In this document: positions 16,238 through 25,682 of the stretch, in pieces
Layout of the letters: the number at the start of each line of letters is the position of its first letter
Position numbering within the stretch: position 1 is the first letter of the stretch
Source of the DNA: Mycolicibacterium parafortuitum
GTDB lineage: Bacteria > Actinomycetota > Actinomycetes > Mycobacteriales > Mycobacteriaceae
Assembly (NCBI RefSeq): GCF_002086815.1
Contig: NZ_MVID01000012.1
Span: forward strand, 62,001-126,000
Reading direction: 5' to 3'
Length of the DNA: 64,000 nt
Position numbers and translations under genes: made by a program
Notes under the pieces: generated by a model
Database searches by the model: none
The model's input: only the letters and a program-made list of their open reading frames with translations
Told to the model about the DNA's origin: nothing

Positions 16238-16929
16238 CCGCCCCACCGAAGACCCGCGTGCTCGTCATCGACGACGAGCCCCAGATCCTGCGCGCGCTGC
16301 GGATCAACCTGTCCGTGCGCGGCTACCAGGTGTCCACCGCGGCCACCGGATACGACGGATTGCGGGCGGCCGCCGAGCGCAAACCCGACGTGGTCGTGCT
16401 CGACCTGGGCCTGCCGGACATGCCCGGTATCGAGGTGCTCGAAGGCCTGCGCGGCTGGCTCACGGCGCCGGTGATCGTGCTCTCGGCACGCAGCGACTCC
16501 GCGGACAAGGTCGAGGCCCTCGACGCCGGCGCCGACGACTACGTCACCAAACCCTTTGGGATGGACGAGTTCCTGGCCCGGCTGCGGGCAGCGGTCCGGC
16601 GCGGGGCCACCGCGGCCGACACCGACGAACCGGTGGTCGAGACATCGTCGTTCACCGTCGACCTGGCCGCCAAGCGGGTCACCAAGAACGGCGTCGAGGT
16701 GCATCTGACACCGACCGAATGGGGCATGCTCGAGATGCTGGTCCGCAACCGCGGCAAGCTCGTCGGCCGCGAGGAACTGCTCAAAGAGGTGTGGGGGCCC
16801 GGTTACGCGAAGGAAACCCACTACCTGCGCGTGTACCTGGCGCAGCTGCGCCGCAAGCTCGAAGACGACCCGTCGCACCCCGTGCACCTGCTGACCGAGG
16901 CGGGTATGGGCTACCGCTTCCAGCCGTAG
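16234..16929 (+). CDS. kdpE: KdpE, OmpR-family response regulator
   Basis: 231 residues starting at the GTG inside the kdpD stop. The receiver domain has the acidic pair DDE near residue 13, phosphoacceptor Asp in VVVLDLGLPDMPG and the Lys of VTKPFG. The C-terminal winged helix (LTPTEWGMLEMLVRNRGKLV to GMGYRFQP) binds DNA. It activates the kdp operon; the 11-base-spaced repeats at 8702-8790 are the likely site. In this window the regulator genes follow the structural genes, the reverse of their divergent arrangement in M. tuberculosis as I remember it. Confidence 0.93.
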   Translation: MTAPPKTRVLVIDDEPQILRALRINLSVRGYQVSTAATGYDGLRAAAERKPDVVVLDLGLPDMPGIEVLEGLRGWLTAPVIVLSARSDSADKVEALDAGADDYVTKPFGMDEFLARLRAAVRRGATAADTDEPVVETSSFTVDLAAKRVTKNGVEVHLTPTEWGMLEMLVRNRGKLVGREELLKEVWGPGYAKETHYLRVYLAQLRRKLEDDPSHPVHLLTEAGMGYRFQP

Positions 16930-16943
16930 CACCCCCACGCCGC

Positions 16944-17007
16944 CGCCGAACTGGGATTCCCGGCTGTGATTTGCGGCGCGATCACAACCGGGAACCTCAG
17001 TTCGGCG
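16944..17007. repeat. Long palindrome at convergent kdpE/hydrolase ends (repeat family 1)
   Basis: CGCCGAACTGGGATTCCCGG at 16944-16963 plus CTGTGAT pairs with 16981-17007 around a 10-base loop, about 27 bases per arm with a few mismatches. It can terminate both genes and overlaps the last codons of the hydrolase. The same 20-base core recurs at 62985-63004 and, inverted, at 63955-63974. Confidence 0.7.
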
Positions 17008-17869
17008 AAAACTCCTTGGCCACCGCGATCAGCTTGGCCCGCACCAGCTCCGGCTGCTCGTCGAGGATGAAGTGGCCGCCGTCGACGACCTCAAGCGTGT
17101 AGTCGTCGGCGCGGGCGGTCTCCGCCGCGGCGAGGTCGGGGTGGATGGCGGTGTCGGCCCGGCCGAATAACGCCCGGGTCGGCACGGTCGAGCGGCGCCG
17201 CTCGCCGGTACGCGCCGCCGACGGGAACTCCCGGGTCAAAAACGTCCGGTAGGTGTCGCGGGCGGTGCGGGCCACCACGGGATCGCGGAACCGCTCCGAG
17301 TAGACCCGCACGGTCTGCGGGTCGAGCGTCGGAGCCGCGACCCGGAACACCACCTTCTCCAGATACCGGGTGCGTCGCTGCAGCGGCACACCCGCCGACG
17401 CGACCACCGGCTGATACAGCAGGAACCGCCACAGGTGCGGCGCCATCACCTTCGGCGGCACCCACGGGTGCGCGATGTTCAGCGCCAGATAGGCGTCGAT
17501 GCGGTCCGGGATCCGCAGCGTCAGCAGATGCCCGATGTAGCCGCCCCAGTCGTGCCCGACCAGCAGAAAACGGTCCAGGCCCAGCGCGTCGACCAGCGCC
17601 ACCAGATCGGTGACCACGTCCTCCTTGGCCCACCGATGCGGGGCCGGTCCCGACCATCCGTAGCCGGGCAGATCGGGGGCGATGATCCGCAGCCCGGGGG
17701 GCGGGTCGGCCAGCAGATCCCGGTAGGCCCAGTGGTGCTGCGGCCAACCGTGCAGCGCCAACACCGGCCTGCCGTCCTGCGGACCGGCCTCGGTGACGTG
17801 GAAATCGACCCCTCGGACGGTCAGCCGGTGCCGGCGCGCCCCGGCGATTTGCGGGGGTTGGATGGTCAT
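16997..17869 (-). CDS. Alpha/beta hydrolase, epoxide hydrolase-like
   Basis: 290 residues, cytosolic. The oxyanion motif LALHGWPQHHWAYR and the nucleophile elbow GHDWGG (Asp as nucleophile) are those of epoxide hydrolases and haloalkane dehalogenases. The catalytic His lies in VDGGHFILDEQPE near the C terminus. HGWP with GHDWGG favours an epoxide hydrolase (EphF type), but dehalogenase activity cannot be excluded. Translation is probably leaderless: a TAGTCT -10 hexamer (17882-17877) ends 7 bases before the ATG. It is divergent from prpE, and a near-perfect palindrome lies between the two promoters. Confidence 0.8.
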   Translation of the reverse strand: MTIQPPQIAGARRHRLTVRGVDFHVTEAGPQDGRPVLALHGWPQHHWAYRDLLADPPPGLRIIAPDLPGYGWSGPAPHRWAKEDVVTDLVALVDALGLDRFLLVGHDWGGYIGHLLTLRIPDRIDAYLALNIAHPWVPPKVMAPHLWRFLLYQPVVASAGVPLQRRTRYLEKVVFRVAAPTLDPQTVRVYSERFRDPVVARTARDTYRTFLTREFPSAARTGERRRSTVPTRALFGRADTAIHPDLAAAETARADDYTLEVVDGGHFILDEQPELVRAKLIAVAKEFSPN

Positions 17870-17876
17870 GGTCCAG

Positions 17877-17900
17877 AGACTAGACCCAAGGGTCTACGGT
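17877..17900. promoter_or_regulatory. Divergent leaderless promoters with a central palindrome
   Basis: TAGACCC-AA-GGGTCTA occupies 17881-17896. Its left end shares TA with the minus-strand -10 TAGTCT (17882-17877, 7 bases before the hydrolase ATG). Its right end shares TA with the plus-strand -10 TACGGT (17895-17900, 6 bases before the prpE ATG). A protein bound here would block both promoters. Confidence 0.55.
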
Positions 17901-17906
17901 GCTCCT

Positions 17907-19778
17907 ATGCCTGGGTACCGCGACCTCTTCGATGCCAGCATCACCGATCCCGCCTCCTTCTGGGGTCAGGCGGCCGACGCCGTGACGTGGATCCGCAAGC
18001 CCGACCGCGTGCTCGACGACAGCAACCCGCCGTTCTACCGCTGGTTTCCCGGGGCGGAGCTCAACACCTGCGCGAACGCGCTGGACCGGCACGCCGACGG
18101 CGGGCGCGGCGATCAGCCCGCGCTGATCTACGACTCCGCGGTCACCGACACCAAGCGCACCTACACCTACGCCGAGCTACGCGACCAGACCGCCCGGTTC
18201 GCCGGCGCGCTGCGCGGCCTCGGTGTCGGCAAGGGCGACCGCGTGGTGATCTACATGCCGATGATCCCCGAGGCCGTGATCGCGATGCTCGCGTGCGCGC
18301 GCCTCGGCGCGATCCACTCGGTGGTGTTCGGCGGATTCGCCCCGCACGAACTCGCCGTGCGCATCGACGACGTCCAGCCGAAGGTGATCGTGTCCGCGTC
18401 GTGCGGCATCGAACCGTCGCGCACCGTCGAGTACAAGCCGATGCTCGACGCCGCGATCGCGATGACCGCGCATCCGCCGACGCATTGCGTTGTGGTGCAA
18501 CGTGATCGGCTGCGCTGCGAGCTGATCGACGGACGCGACCTGGACTGGGCCGACGTCATCGCGGGCGCCGACCCCGTCGACCCGGTGCCCGTCGCCGCGA
18601 CCGACCCGCTGTACGTGCTCTACACCTCCGGCACCACCGGCAAGCCCAAGGGCATCGTCCGCGACAACGGCGGTCACGCCGTCGCGCTGCTGTGGAGCAT
18701 GCGCCACCTCTACGACATCGCCCCCGGCGACGTGTTCTGGGCGGCGTCCGACGTCGGCTGGGTCGTCGGGCACTCCTACATCGTGTACGCGCCGCTGCTG
18801 CTCGGCGCGACCACCGTGCTCTACGAGGGCAAACCCGTCGGCACGCCCGACCCGGGCGCGTTCTGGCGGGTGGCCGCCGAGCACGGGGTCAAGGCGCTGT
18901 TCACCGCGCCGACGGCGATCCGCGCCATCCGCAAGGAGGACCCGGAGGGCTCCTACGTCGGGGACTACGACCTGTCGGGGCTGAAGTATCTGTTCCTGGC
19001 CGGTGAGCGACTCGACCCGGACACCTACCACTGGGCGTCGGACAAGCTCGGCATCCCGGTCGTCGACCACTGGTGGCAGACCGAGACCGGTTGGGCGATC
19101 GCGGCCAATCCGATGGGCACCGAAGCACTTCCGATCAAGGCCGGCTCCCCCACCGTGCCGATGCCCGGCTACGACGTCCACATCCTCGACGAGCAGGGCC
19201 ACGACTGCGCCGCCGGCAAGGAGGGGGCCATCGCGATCAAGCTCCCGCTGCCGCCCGGCACCCTGCCGACGCTGTGGAACGCCGACGACCGCTACCGGGT
19301 GTCGTATCTGACCGAGTACCCGGGCTACTACCTCACCGGCGACGGCGGACACCTCGACGAGGACGGCTACCTGTACGTGATGGGCCGCATCGACGACGTC
19401 ATCAACGTCGCCGGCCACCGGTTGTCCACCGGCGCGATCGAGGAGGTGCTGGCCACCCATCCCGCGGTGGCCGAGTGCGCGGTGATCGGCGTCGCCGACG
19501 AGATCAAGGGGCAGGCGCCGCGCGGCCTGGTCGTCGTCAAGTCCGGCGCGTCCACCGAGGGGTTGACCGAGGAACTGGTGAAGCTGGTGCGCGACGAGAT
19601 CGGCGCGGTCGCGGCGTTCAAGCTCGTCGACGTGGTGCCCGCGCTGCCGAAGACGCGGTCCGGGAAGATCCTGCGCAAGACCATGCGCGGCATCGCCGCC
19701 GGCCGCGACGAACCGGTGCCGTCGACGATCGAGGACCCGGCCGTGCTCGAGGCATTGGGCCCGATCCTGCGTTCCTGA
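17907..19778 (+). CDS. prpE: Propionyl-CoA synthetase (acetyl-CoA synthetase family)
   Basis: 623 residues from the ATG at 17907, close to the 628-633 usual for PrpE. It is an ANL-superfamily enzyme that makes acyl-CoA from a short carboxylic acid, ATP and CoA. Motifs are YTSGTTGKPKGIVRDNGG (the RDNGG variant is typical of propionyl- rather than acetyl-CoA synthetases), DHWWQTETGW, the YYLTGDGG hinge region and the C-terminal catalytic lysine in PKTRSGKILRK (about residue 587). It would feed propionate into the methylcitrate or methylmalonyl-CoA pathway. The message appears leaderless. Acetate or other short acids as substrates cannot be excluded. Confidence 0.85.
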   Translation: MPGYRDLFDASITDPASFWGQAADAVTWIRKPDRVLDDSNPPFYRWFPGAELNTCANALDRHADGGRGDQPALIYDSAVTDTKRTYTYAELRDQTARFAGALRGLGVGKGDRVVIYMPMIPEAVIAMLACARLGAIHSVVFGGFAPHELAVRIDDVQPKVIVSASCGIEPSRTVEYKPMLDAAIAMTAHPPTHCVVVQRDRLRCELIDGRDLDWADVIAGADPVDPVPVAATDPLYVLYTSGTTGKPKGIVRDNGGHAVALLWSMRHLYDIAPGDVFWAASDVGWVVGHSYIVYAPLLLGATTVLYEGKPVGTPDPGAFWRVAAEHGVKALFTAPTAIRAIRKEDPEGSYVGDYDLSGLKYLFLAGERLDPDTYHWASDKLGIPVVDHWWQTETGWAIAANPMGTEALPIKAGSPTVPMPGYDVHILDEQGHDCAAGKEGAIAIKLPLPPGTLPTLWNADDRYRVSYLTEYPGYYLTGDGGHLDEDGYLYVMGRIDDVINVAGHRLSTGAIEEVLATHPAVAECAVIGVADEIKGQAPRGLVVVKSGASTEGLTEELVKLVRDEIGAVAAFKLVDVVPALPKTRSGKILRKTMRGIAAGRDEPVPSTIEDPAVLEALGPILRS

Positions 19779-19788
19779 CCGCGACGGT

Positions 19789-19813
19789 GTTACGCACCGC
19801 CCAGGATGGGTAT
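19789..19813 (+). promoter_or_regulatory. SigF-type promoter of DUF4383 gene
   Basis: GTTA (19789-19792), 15 bases, GGGTAT (19808-19813). The -35 has one change from GTTT; the -10 is perfect and the spacing equals the cluster at 2.6-7.3 kb. Confidence 0.55.
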
Positions 19814-19859
19814 CTCCCCCCCACACGTTCGTCAATAAGTACCCGGGAGGGAGGCCCCG

Positions 19860-20327
19860 ATGTCACCGGCTCCCAAGATCATGGCGGTGCAGGGCGCGGC
19901 GATGATCGTCGCAGCGGCGCTGATCGTGATGGGCATCCTCGGCTTCATCCCCGGGATCACCGCGAATTTCGACCAACTCGGCTGGGCCGGAAGGCGTTCC
20001 GGCGCCCTGCTGTTCGGCACCATCGCGGTCTGCGCGACGGTCAACATCGTGCATCTGGTGATCGGGGCGGCCGGCTTCTGGTTCGCCCGCAGCTACGCCG
20101 GCGCACGGAACTACCTGCTCGCCGGCGGCGCGATCTACCTGGCGCTGTGGCTCTACGGCGCGCTCGTCGAGTTCGGCAGCAGCGCCCATGTCATCCCGCT
20201 CAACACCGCCGCCAACTGGCTGCACGTCATCCTGGGGACGGTCATGGTGCTGCTGGGCCTGACGCTCGGCGGCCAGCACGACCCGACCAAACGCAGACCG
20301 AGGTTGCGGCGCGCCGCGACCCACTGA
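19860..20327 (+). CDS. DUF4383 membrane protein
   Basis: 155 residues with four hydrophobic segments (about 8-30, 50-76, 84-103, 117-136). The features SPAPKIMAVQGAAMIV at the start, ILGFIPGITANFDQLGWAGR in the first loop and LNTAANWLHVILG later are those of DUF4383, a family of Actinobacterial membrane proteins of unknown function. A GGGAGGGAGG ribosome site precedes the ATG. A SigF-type promoter lies 46 bases upstream, tying it to the stress genes near the left end. It ends 6 bases from the convergent ppx stop. Confidence 0.75.
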   Translation: MSPAPKIMAVQGAAMIVAAALIVMGILGFIPGITANFDQLGWAGRRSGALLFGTIAVCATVNIVHLVIGAAGFWFARSYAGARNYLLAGGAIYLALWLYGALVEFGSSAHVIPLNTAANWLHVILGTVMVLLGLTLGGQHDPTKRRPRLRRAATH

Positions 20328-20333
20328 CACCGC

Positions 20334-21281
20334 TCAGACGATCGACAGCGCGATCCCGTCGAGGATGTCGTGCTCGCTGACCACCAGTTCGCTGATATGC
20401 GCCCGCTCGCCGAGCATCGCGGCCAACTCCTGCACGATCAGCGCACCGCCACCGATCACGTCGACGCGGCCCTCGTGCATCGGGCCCAGCACCGCACGCT
20501 GCTGACGCGTCATCGCCAGCAGGTCGGCACACACCGGTAGCAGCGCGTCGAACGGCACCCGCGACAGGTGGATCGCGTCGGAGTCGTAGACGGTCATACC
20601 GTGCGCCAGCGCCGCCAGCGTCGTCATCGTTCCCGCGACGCCCACCCACGTGCGGGCCTGCTCGACGGGCACCACCTCGAGCACCTGGGCCAGCGCGTCG
20701 CGCACCACCGCCCGCGCGTCGGCGATCTCCGCCTCGGTGGGCGGATCGGATCGCAGGCAGCGCTCGGTGAGCCGCACGCAGCCGATGTTCACCGACAGCG
20801 CCGCGGACACCTCGCCGGAGCCGACCACCACCTCGGTCGAACCGCCACCGAGGTCGACGACCACGAAGGGTGCCGCCGCGGCATCGAGTTCACCGACCGC
20901 GCCGCGGAACGACAGCTCGGCCTCCTCGGCGCCGGTGATCACCTCGGCGACCGCGCCCGGCACCACGGTGCCCAGCACGTCGGAGGTCATCGCGAAGAAC
21001 TCATCGCGGTTGGACACGTCGCGCGCCGCCGAGGTCGCGACCATCCGCACCGCGCCGACGTCGTGGCGGCGCATCAGTTCGGCGTAACCGGTCAGCGCGG
21101 CGCGGGTGCGCGCCAACGCATCCGGGGCGAACTCGCCGGTCGCGTCGACTCCCTGCCCGAGCCGCACGATGCGCATCTCGCGGTGCACGTCACGTAGTCC
21201 GCCGGCCACCTGCTCGGCGATCAGCAGGCGGATCGAGTTCGTTCCGCAGTCGACCGCGGCGACTCTGCCCGTGCTTGTCAC
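20334..21281 (-). CDS. ppx: Exopolyphosphatase / pppGpp phosphohydrolase (Ppx/GppA)
   Basis: 315 residues from the GTG at 21281, which overlaps the stop of the DUF501 gene (GTGA). The ASKHA ATPase folds show as VAAVDCGTNSIRLLI (phosphate 1), VVVDLGGGSTEVV (phosphate 2) and a VIGGGALIVQE adenosine motif. It belongs to the short, two-domain Ppx group of mycobacteria (Rv1026-like by position). It splits inorganic polyphosphate from the chain end, or hydrolyses pppGpp; which one dominates is not readable from sequence. It is the last gene of the minus-strand eno-ftsB-DUF501-ppx run, an arrangement conserved in Actinobacteria. Confidence 0.88.
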   Translation of the reverse strand: MTSTGRVAAVDCGTNSIRLLIAEQVAGGLRDVHREMRIVRLGQGVDATGEFAPDALARTRAALTGYAELMRRHDVGAVRMVATSAARDVSNRDEFFAMTSDVLGTVVPGAVAEVITGAEEAELSFRGAVGELDAAAAPFVVVDLGGGSTEVVVGSGEVSAALSVNIGCVRLTERCLRSDPPTEAEIADARAVVRDALAQVLEVVPVEQARTWVGVAGTMTTLAALAHGMTVYDSDAIHLSRVPFDALLPVCADLLAMTRQQRAVLGPMHEGRVDVIGGGALIVQELAAMLGERAHISELVVSEHDILDGIALSIV

Positions 21282-21772
21282 TGTGCCCACACCTTCCGGT
21301 CCAGGATCCCGGCCATCTCCGGCTCGGCGGCCAGCACGGCCAGCGCCTCGTCGCCGAACGGGTTCACCCCCGGCCCCTTGGCCAGCGAGTGGGCGATCAC
21401 CACGTGCAGACACTTCACCCGGTCAGGCATCCCGCCGCCGGAGAACGTGGTTCCCAACGGCTCGATCGCGTCGCGCTCGGCGAGAAACGATTCATGCGCT
21501 CGGCGGTAGGCCGCGGCCAATTCCGGGTCCTGGGCGAGGCGTTCGGTCATCTCGCGCATCAAGCCCGAGGACTCCAGCCGGCTCGCCGCGGCGGTCAGCG
21601 CCGGGTGGGTCAGGTAGTACAACGTCGGAAACGGTGTTCCGTCAGGAAGTCTCGGCGCCGTCTTCACCACGCCGGGCTCACCGTTGGGGCATCGGTAGGC
21701 GATCTCCAGCACACCGCGCGGCTCACGGCCCAGCTGCCGCGCGACGGCGTCGAGATCGGACTGCTCAACCAC
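21278..21772 (-). CDS. DUF501 protein
   Basis: 164 residues from the GTG at 21772, which lies inside the end of ftsB (8-base overlap). Family features are RCPNGEPGVVKTAPRLPDGT near the N terminus, PTLYYLTHP, FSGGGMPDRVKCLHVVIAH and GVNPFGDEAL near the C terminus. The cysteine/histidine pattern suggests a metal site. Function is unknown in the family; conservation next to ftsB and ppx is strong. A longer in-frame start would lie wholly within ftsB and has no support. Confidence 0.82.
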   Translation of the reverse strand: MVEQSDLDAVARQLGREPRGVLEIAYRCPNGEPGVVKTAPRLPDGTPFPTLYYLTHPALTAAASRLESSGLMREMTERLAQDPELAAAYRRAHESFLAERDAIEPLGTTFSGGGMPDRVKCLHVVIAHSLAKGPGVNPFGDEALAVLAAEPEMAGILDRKVWAQ

Positions 21773-22472
21773 CGGGCGGGGGCGCGACAGGCGCGACGGG
21801 CTCGGGCGCGCCGGGCGCACCGGGTGGCGGCGGTGTCGGCGAGATGCCGTGTGGCGCATCGGCGATGGTGTGCCACAGCGCCGTGTACCAGGGGTCGTTA
21901 CTGGTGGCTTGCAGAGCTTCCTCCTGCGGGGTGTTCGGTTGGGCCGCACCGGGAGGCAGCTGTACCTGATACGGCGTCTCGCCGGGCATCACGAAGCCGA
22001 GGCGCTGACGCGCCTCCGACTTGATGAACGTCTCGTCGGCCAGTTTGGCCTTCTGCTCTTCGAGCTCGGCGATCTGTTCGCGCAGTTGCGCTTCGCTGGC
22101 TTCCAGTTGCTTCATCTCGGTGCGCTGCGAGAAGTAGGTGCGCACCGGCCCGGCGATCGTCAGGGTCAGCACGCAGATGACGGCGGCCAGGATCGCCGCG
22201 CGACGTGCCGCCGAACCGAACCGCTGCTCGGCGGCCGCCTCGGCCGACGCGATGATCGATTCCCGGATCGTGGCGGGGGCGTCGACGATCTCGACGTCCT
22301 CGGGTGCGGCGGCCTGCGCCCGCGTCTCGGCGCCGCGGGGTTCACGGCGCGCCGCCGTCGCCGGCCGCGGCTTGGCCCGACCGGCCGCACCGGGCCGGGA
22401 CGCGGGAGCCTTCTTGGCTCGCGCGTCCCCGCCGGCACGGCGTTTCGGATCGGGCCGTTTCGCCTCGGGCAC
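21765..22472 (-). CDS. ftsB: FtsB/DivIC-family septum protein
   Basis: 235 residues from a GTG three bases past the eno stop. The N-terminal 90 residues are an Ala/Arg/Pro-rich cytoplasmic tail, followed by one membrane helix (AAILAAVICVLTLTIAG). A heptad-patterned coiled coil comes next (EMKQLEASEAQLREQIAELE), then the EARQRLGFVMPGETPY motif of FtsB/DivIC and a proline-rich end. Such proteins join FtsQ and FtsL in the division complex. Mycobacterial members carry this long cytoplasmic extension. Confidence 0.82.
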   Translation of the reverse strand: MPEAKRPDPKRRAGGDARAKKAPASRPGAAGRAKPRPATAARREPRGAETRAQAAAPEDVEIVDAPATIRESIIASAEAAAEQRFGSAARRAAILAAVICVLTLTIAGPVRTYFSQRTEMKQLEASEAQLREQIAELEEQKAKLADETFIKSEARQRLGFVMPGETPYQVQLPPGAAQPNTPQEEALQATSNDPWYTALWHTIADAPHGISPTPPPPGAPGAPEPVAPVAPPPGG

Positions 22473-22475
22473 GGG

Positions 22476-23789
<1,314 letters not shown>

Positions 23790-23840
23790 TCAGACGTTTT
23801 TCGTTGTTGAGCCTAGAACGTGCCCGTCGGGCGGGTGCCC

Positions 23841-24590
23841 TCAGAGCGGATGTCCGTTCGCATACGCCGTCGCCCAGTCCCGCACATTGCGGGCGTAGGC
23901 GTCGGAAAGGTTGTACGCCCGCAGCGCCTCCATCCAGCCGCGCGGCTTCGACAGGTCCTTGCCGCGCCAGCACAGATACCCGGCGGCCGACAACGCGGCG
24001 TCGTCGATGTTGTCCACGCTGATCTCGCCGTCGTTGTTGGCGTCGACCCCGTACAGCCGCCAGGTCTCCGGGATGAACTGCATCGGTCCCATCGCCCGCG
24101 CGAACGGTACGTCGCCCTTGTTCTCGACGGCCGGGTCGTGGCTGACCGAATCGGTGTCCAGGATCTCCAGGTTTCCCGCGGTGCCGTCGAGCAGCACGCC
24201 GCGGATCGGTGGGGTGACCTCGCCGTTGCGGGCGATCTTCGCGCCGCGGTAGGTGCCGTGATGGCTCTCCACCTGCCCGATGCCGGCCAGCGTCGTCCAC
24301 GCCAGCTTGCAATTGGGGTTCTCGACCTCGGCGACCCGCGCCGCGTACGCGTAGGCCTCCAGCGCGGTCACCGGGATACCGAGTGCCGGCGCCCGCTCGG
24401 CCGCCCATTCGTGCAGCTGGTCGGCGGGCCTGCCCTTGGCGTAGGTGTCGATCTGCGGGACGGGGTCGCCGGCCGGGGGCGGCACACCGTCGGGAATCGG
24501 GGTGCCGAGTTGCCAGGAACAGCTCGACGCCATGAGCAGCGCTGTCGCGCCGATCACGGTTATCGCCTGTAGCCAACGCACCCGCGTCAC
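23841..24590 (-). CDS. lpqU: Lytic murein transglycosylase lipoprotein LpqU
   Basis: 249 residues from a GTG at 24590 with AGGGAG 4 bases upstream; an ATG at 24623 would add 11 residues. The N terminus (TRVRWLQAITVIGATALLMASSC) is a lipoprotein signal with a weak lipobox. The enzyme part is a SLT-type fold: AGIGQVESHHGTYRG holds the catalytic Glu, and RAMGPMQFIPETWRLYG with NIDDAALSAAGYLC are the family signatures. It cleaves peptidoglycan glycan strands outside the membrane. It is encoded upstream of eno and divergent from efeU, whose IdeR-like box lies in the shared region. Confidence 0.82.
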   Translation of the reverse strand: MTRVRWLQAITVIGATALLMASSCSWQLGTPIPDGVPPPAGDPVPQIDTYAKGRPADQLHEWAAERAPALGIPVTALEAYAYAARVAEVENPNCKLAWTTLAGIGQVESHHGTYRGAKIARNGEVTPPIRGVLLDGTAGNLEILDTDSVSHDPAVENKGDVPFARAMGPMQFIPETWRLYGVDANNDGEISVDNIDDAALSAAGYLCWRGKDLSKPRGWMEALRAYNLSDAYARNVRDWATAYANGHPL

Positions 24591-24701
24591 CGGACTCCCT
24601 AACCCGCTCTGGTTGTCATCCATGCTGCCACGGGAGATGTGACTACCGACTGAACCCGGGCCGCCGGGGACGGGTGTACATTCACTACGCGCTGCCAAAA
24701 C

Positions 24702-24720
24702 TGAGGTGAGCCACACCTTC
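24702..24720. promoter_or_regulatory. IdeR/DtxR-like iron box upstream of efeUOB
   Basis: TGAGGTGAGCCACACCTTC matches about 13 of 19 positions of the mycobacterial iron box (TTAGGTTAGSCTAACCTAA as I know it), with both AGGT and ACCT half-sites. A TACATT -10 candidate lies upstream at 24677-24682, so a bound repressor would sit just downstream of the start of transcription. Confidence 0.55.
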
Positions 24721-24770
24721 CTTTGGGCAGCCAAAGCGAAGCGCGCGCACGCCGTAGCAAGGACAATTCG

Positions 24771-25682
24771 ATGGTCGCTGGTACAGACCCCGGGGTCACC
24801 TCGTACTACGCGGCGGCGAACCTCAGTTCACAGCTATTTGGCAGCGGACTCATAGGATTACGCGAAGGTCTCGAAGCCGCGATCGTCGTGTCGATCCTGG
24901 TGGCATTCCTGGTCAAATCCGAACGCCGCGACGCCCTCCGATGGGTCTGGCTCGGTGTCGGCGCCGCCGTCGCGATGACGGTGGTCACCTTCCTGGCCAT
25001 CCAGTTCGGCGAGAACACCATCAGCGGACTGGCCGCCGAAGCCATCGCCGGAGTGGCCTCCCTGGTCGCGGTCGCGATCGTCACCACGATGGTGCTCTGG
25101 ATGAAGAAGGCATCGGCCTCGATGTCGGGCCAGTTGCGCAATGAGATGGCCCAGGCCCTGGAGACCGGGCCGGTGGCCGTCGCGCTGCTGGCGTTCCTCG
25201 CCGTCGGACGCGAAGGTGTCGAGACCGCGCTGTTCATGGTGGGTTACGCCGAGGCACAGTCGAATTGGCCGCTACTGGGGCTCATCGCCGGGGTGGCGGT
25301 GGCGGGACTGATCGCCTACGGGATGTACCGCGGCGCGCTGAGCATCAACCTGGCGAAATTCTTCAGATACACCGGCGTGTTCCTGATCGTCGTCGCCGCC
25401 GGCATCCTGTCCTACGGCATCGGAGCCCTGCAGACCGTCGGATGGCTTCCAGGGTTGGGCGACAAGGCATTCGACATCAGCGCCGCGTTCAACTGGTCGT
25501 CCTGGTACGGCGAGGTGATCCAGGGCATCTTCAACGTCACCCCGACCCCGACCGTGCTGCAGCTCGCCGGCTACCTGGCCTACCTCGTCGTCGTACTGGC
25601 GCTGTTCCTGCGCCCCCCGAGTGCGGCGCGGGACAAGACCCCGACACCACCGAATCCCTCTCCCGAAAGGTCCATTACGTGA
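24771..25682 (+). CDS. efeU: EfeU, FTR1-family iron permease
   Basis: 303 residues from the ATG at 24771 with AAGGA 8 bases upstream. It is an inner-membrane iron channel with about seven helices. Both iron-binding REGLE-type motifs are present: GLREGLEAAIVVSILVAFL in helix 1 and VGREGVETALFMVG in helix 4. Its stop overlaps the efeO start (GTGA). Together with EfeO and EfeB it forms the EfeUOB ferrous/ferric uptake system; the upstream iron box implies induction when iron is scarce. Confidence 0.92.
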   Translation: MVAGTDPGVTSYYAAANLSSQLFGSGLIGLREGLEAAIVVSILVAFLVKSERRDALRWVWLGVGAAVAMTVVTFLAIQFGENTISGLAAEAIAGVASLVAVAIVTTMVLWMKKASASMSGQLRNEMAQALETGPVAVALLAFLAVGREGVETALFMVGYAEAQSNWPLLGLIAGVAVAGLIAYGMYRGALSINLAKFFRYTGVFLIVVAAGILSYGIGALQTVGWLPGLGDKAFDISAAFNWSSWYGEVIQGIFNVTPTPTVLQLAGYLAYLVVVLALFLRPPSAARDKTPTPPNPSPERSIT

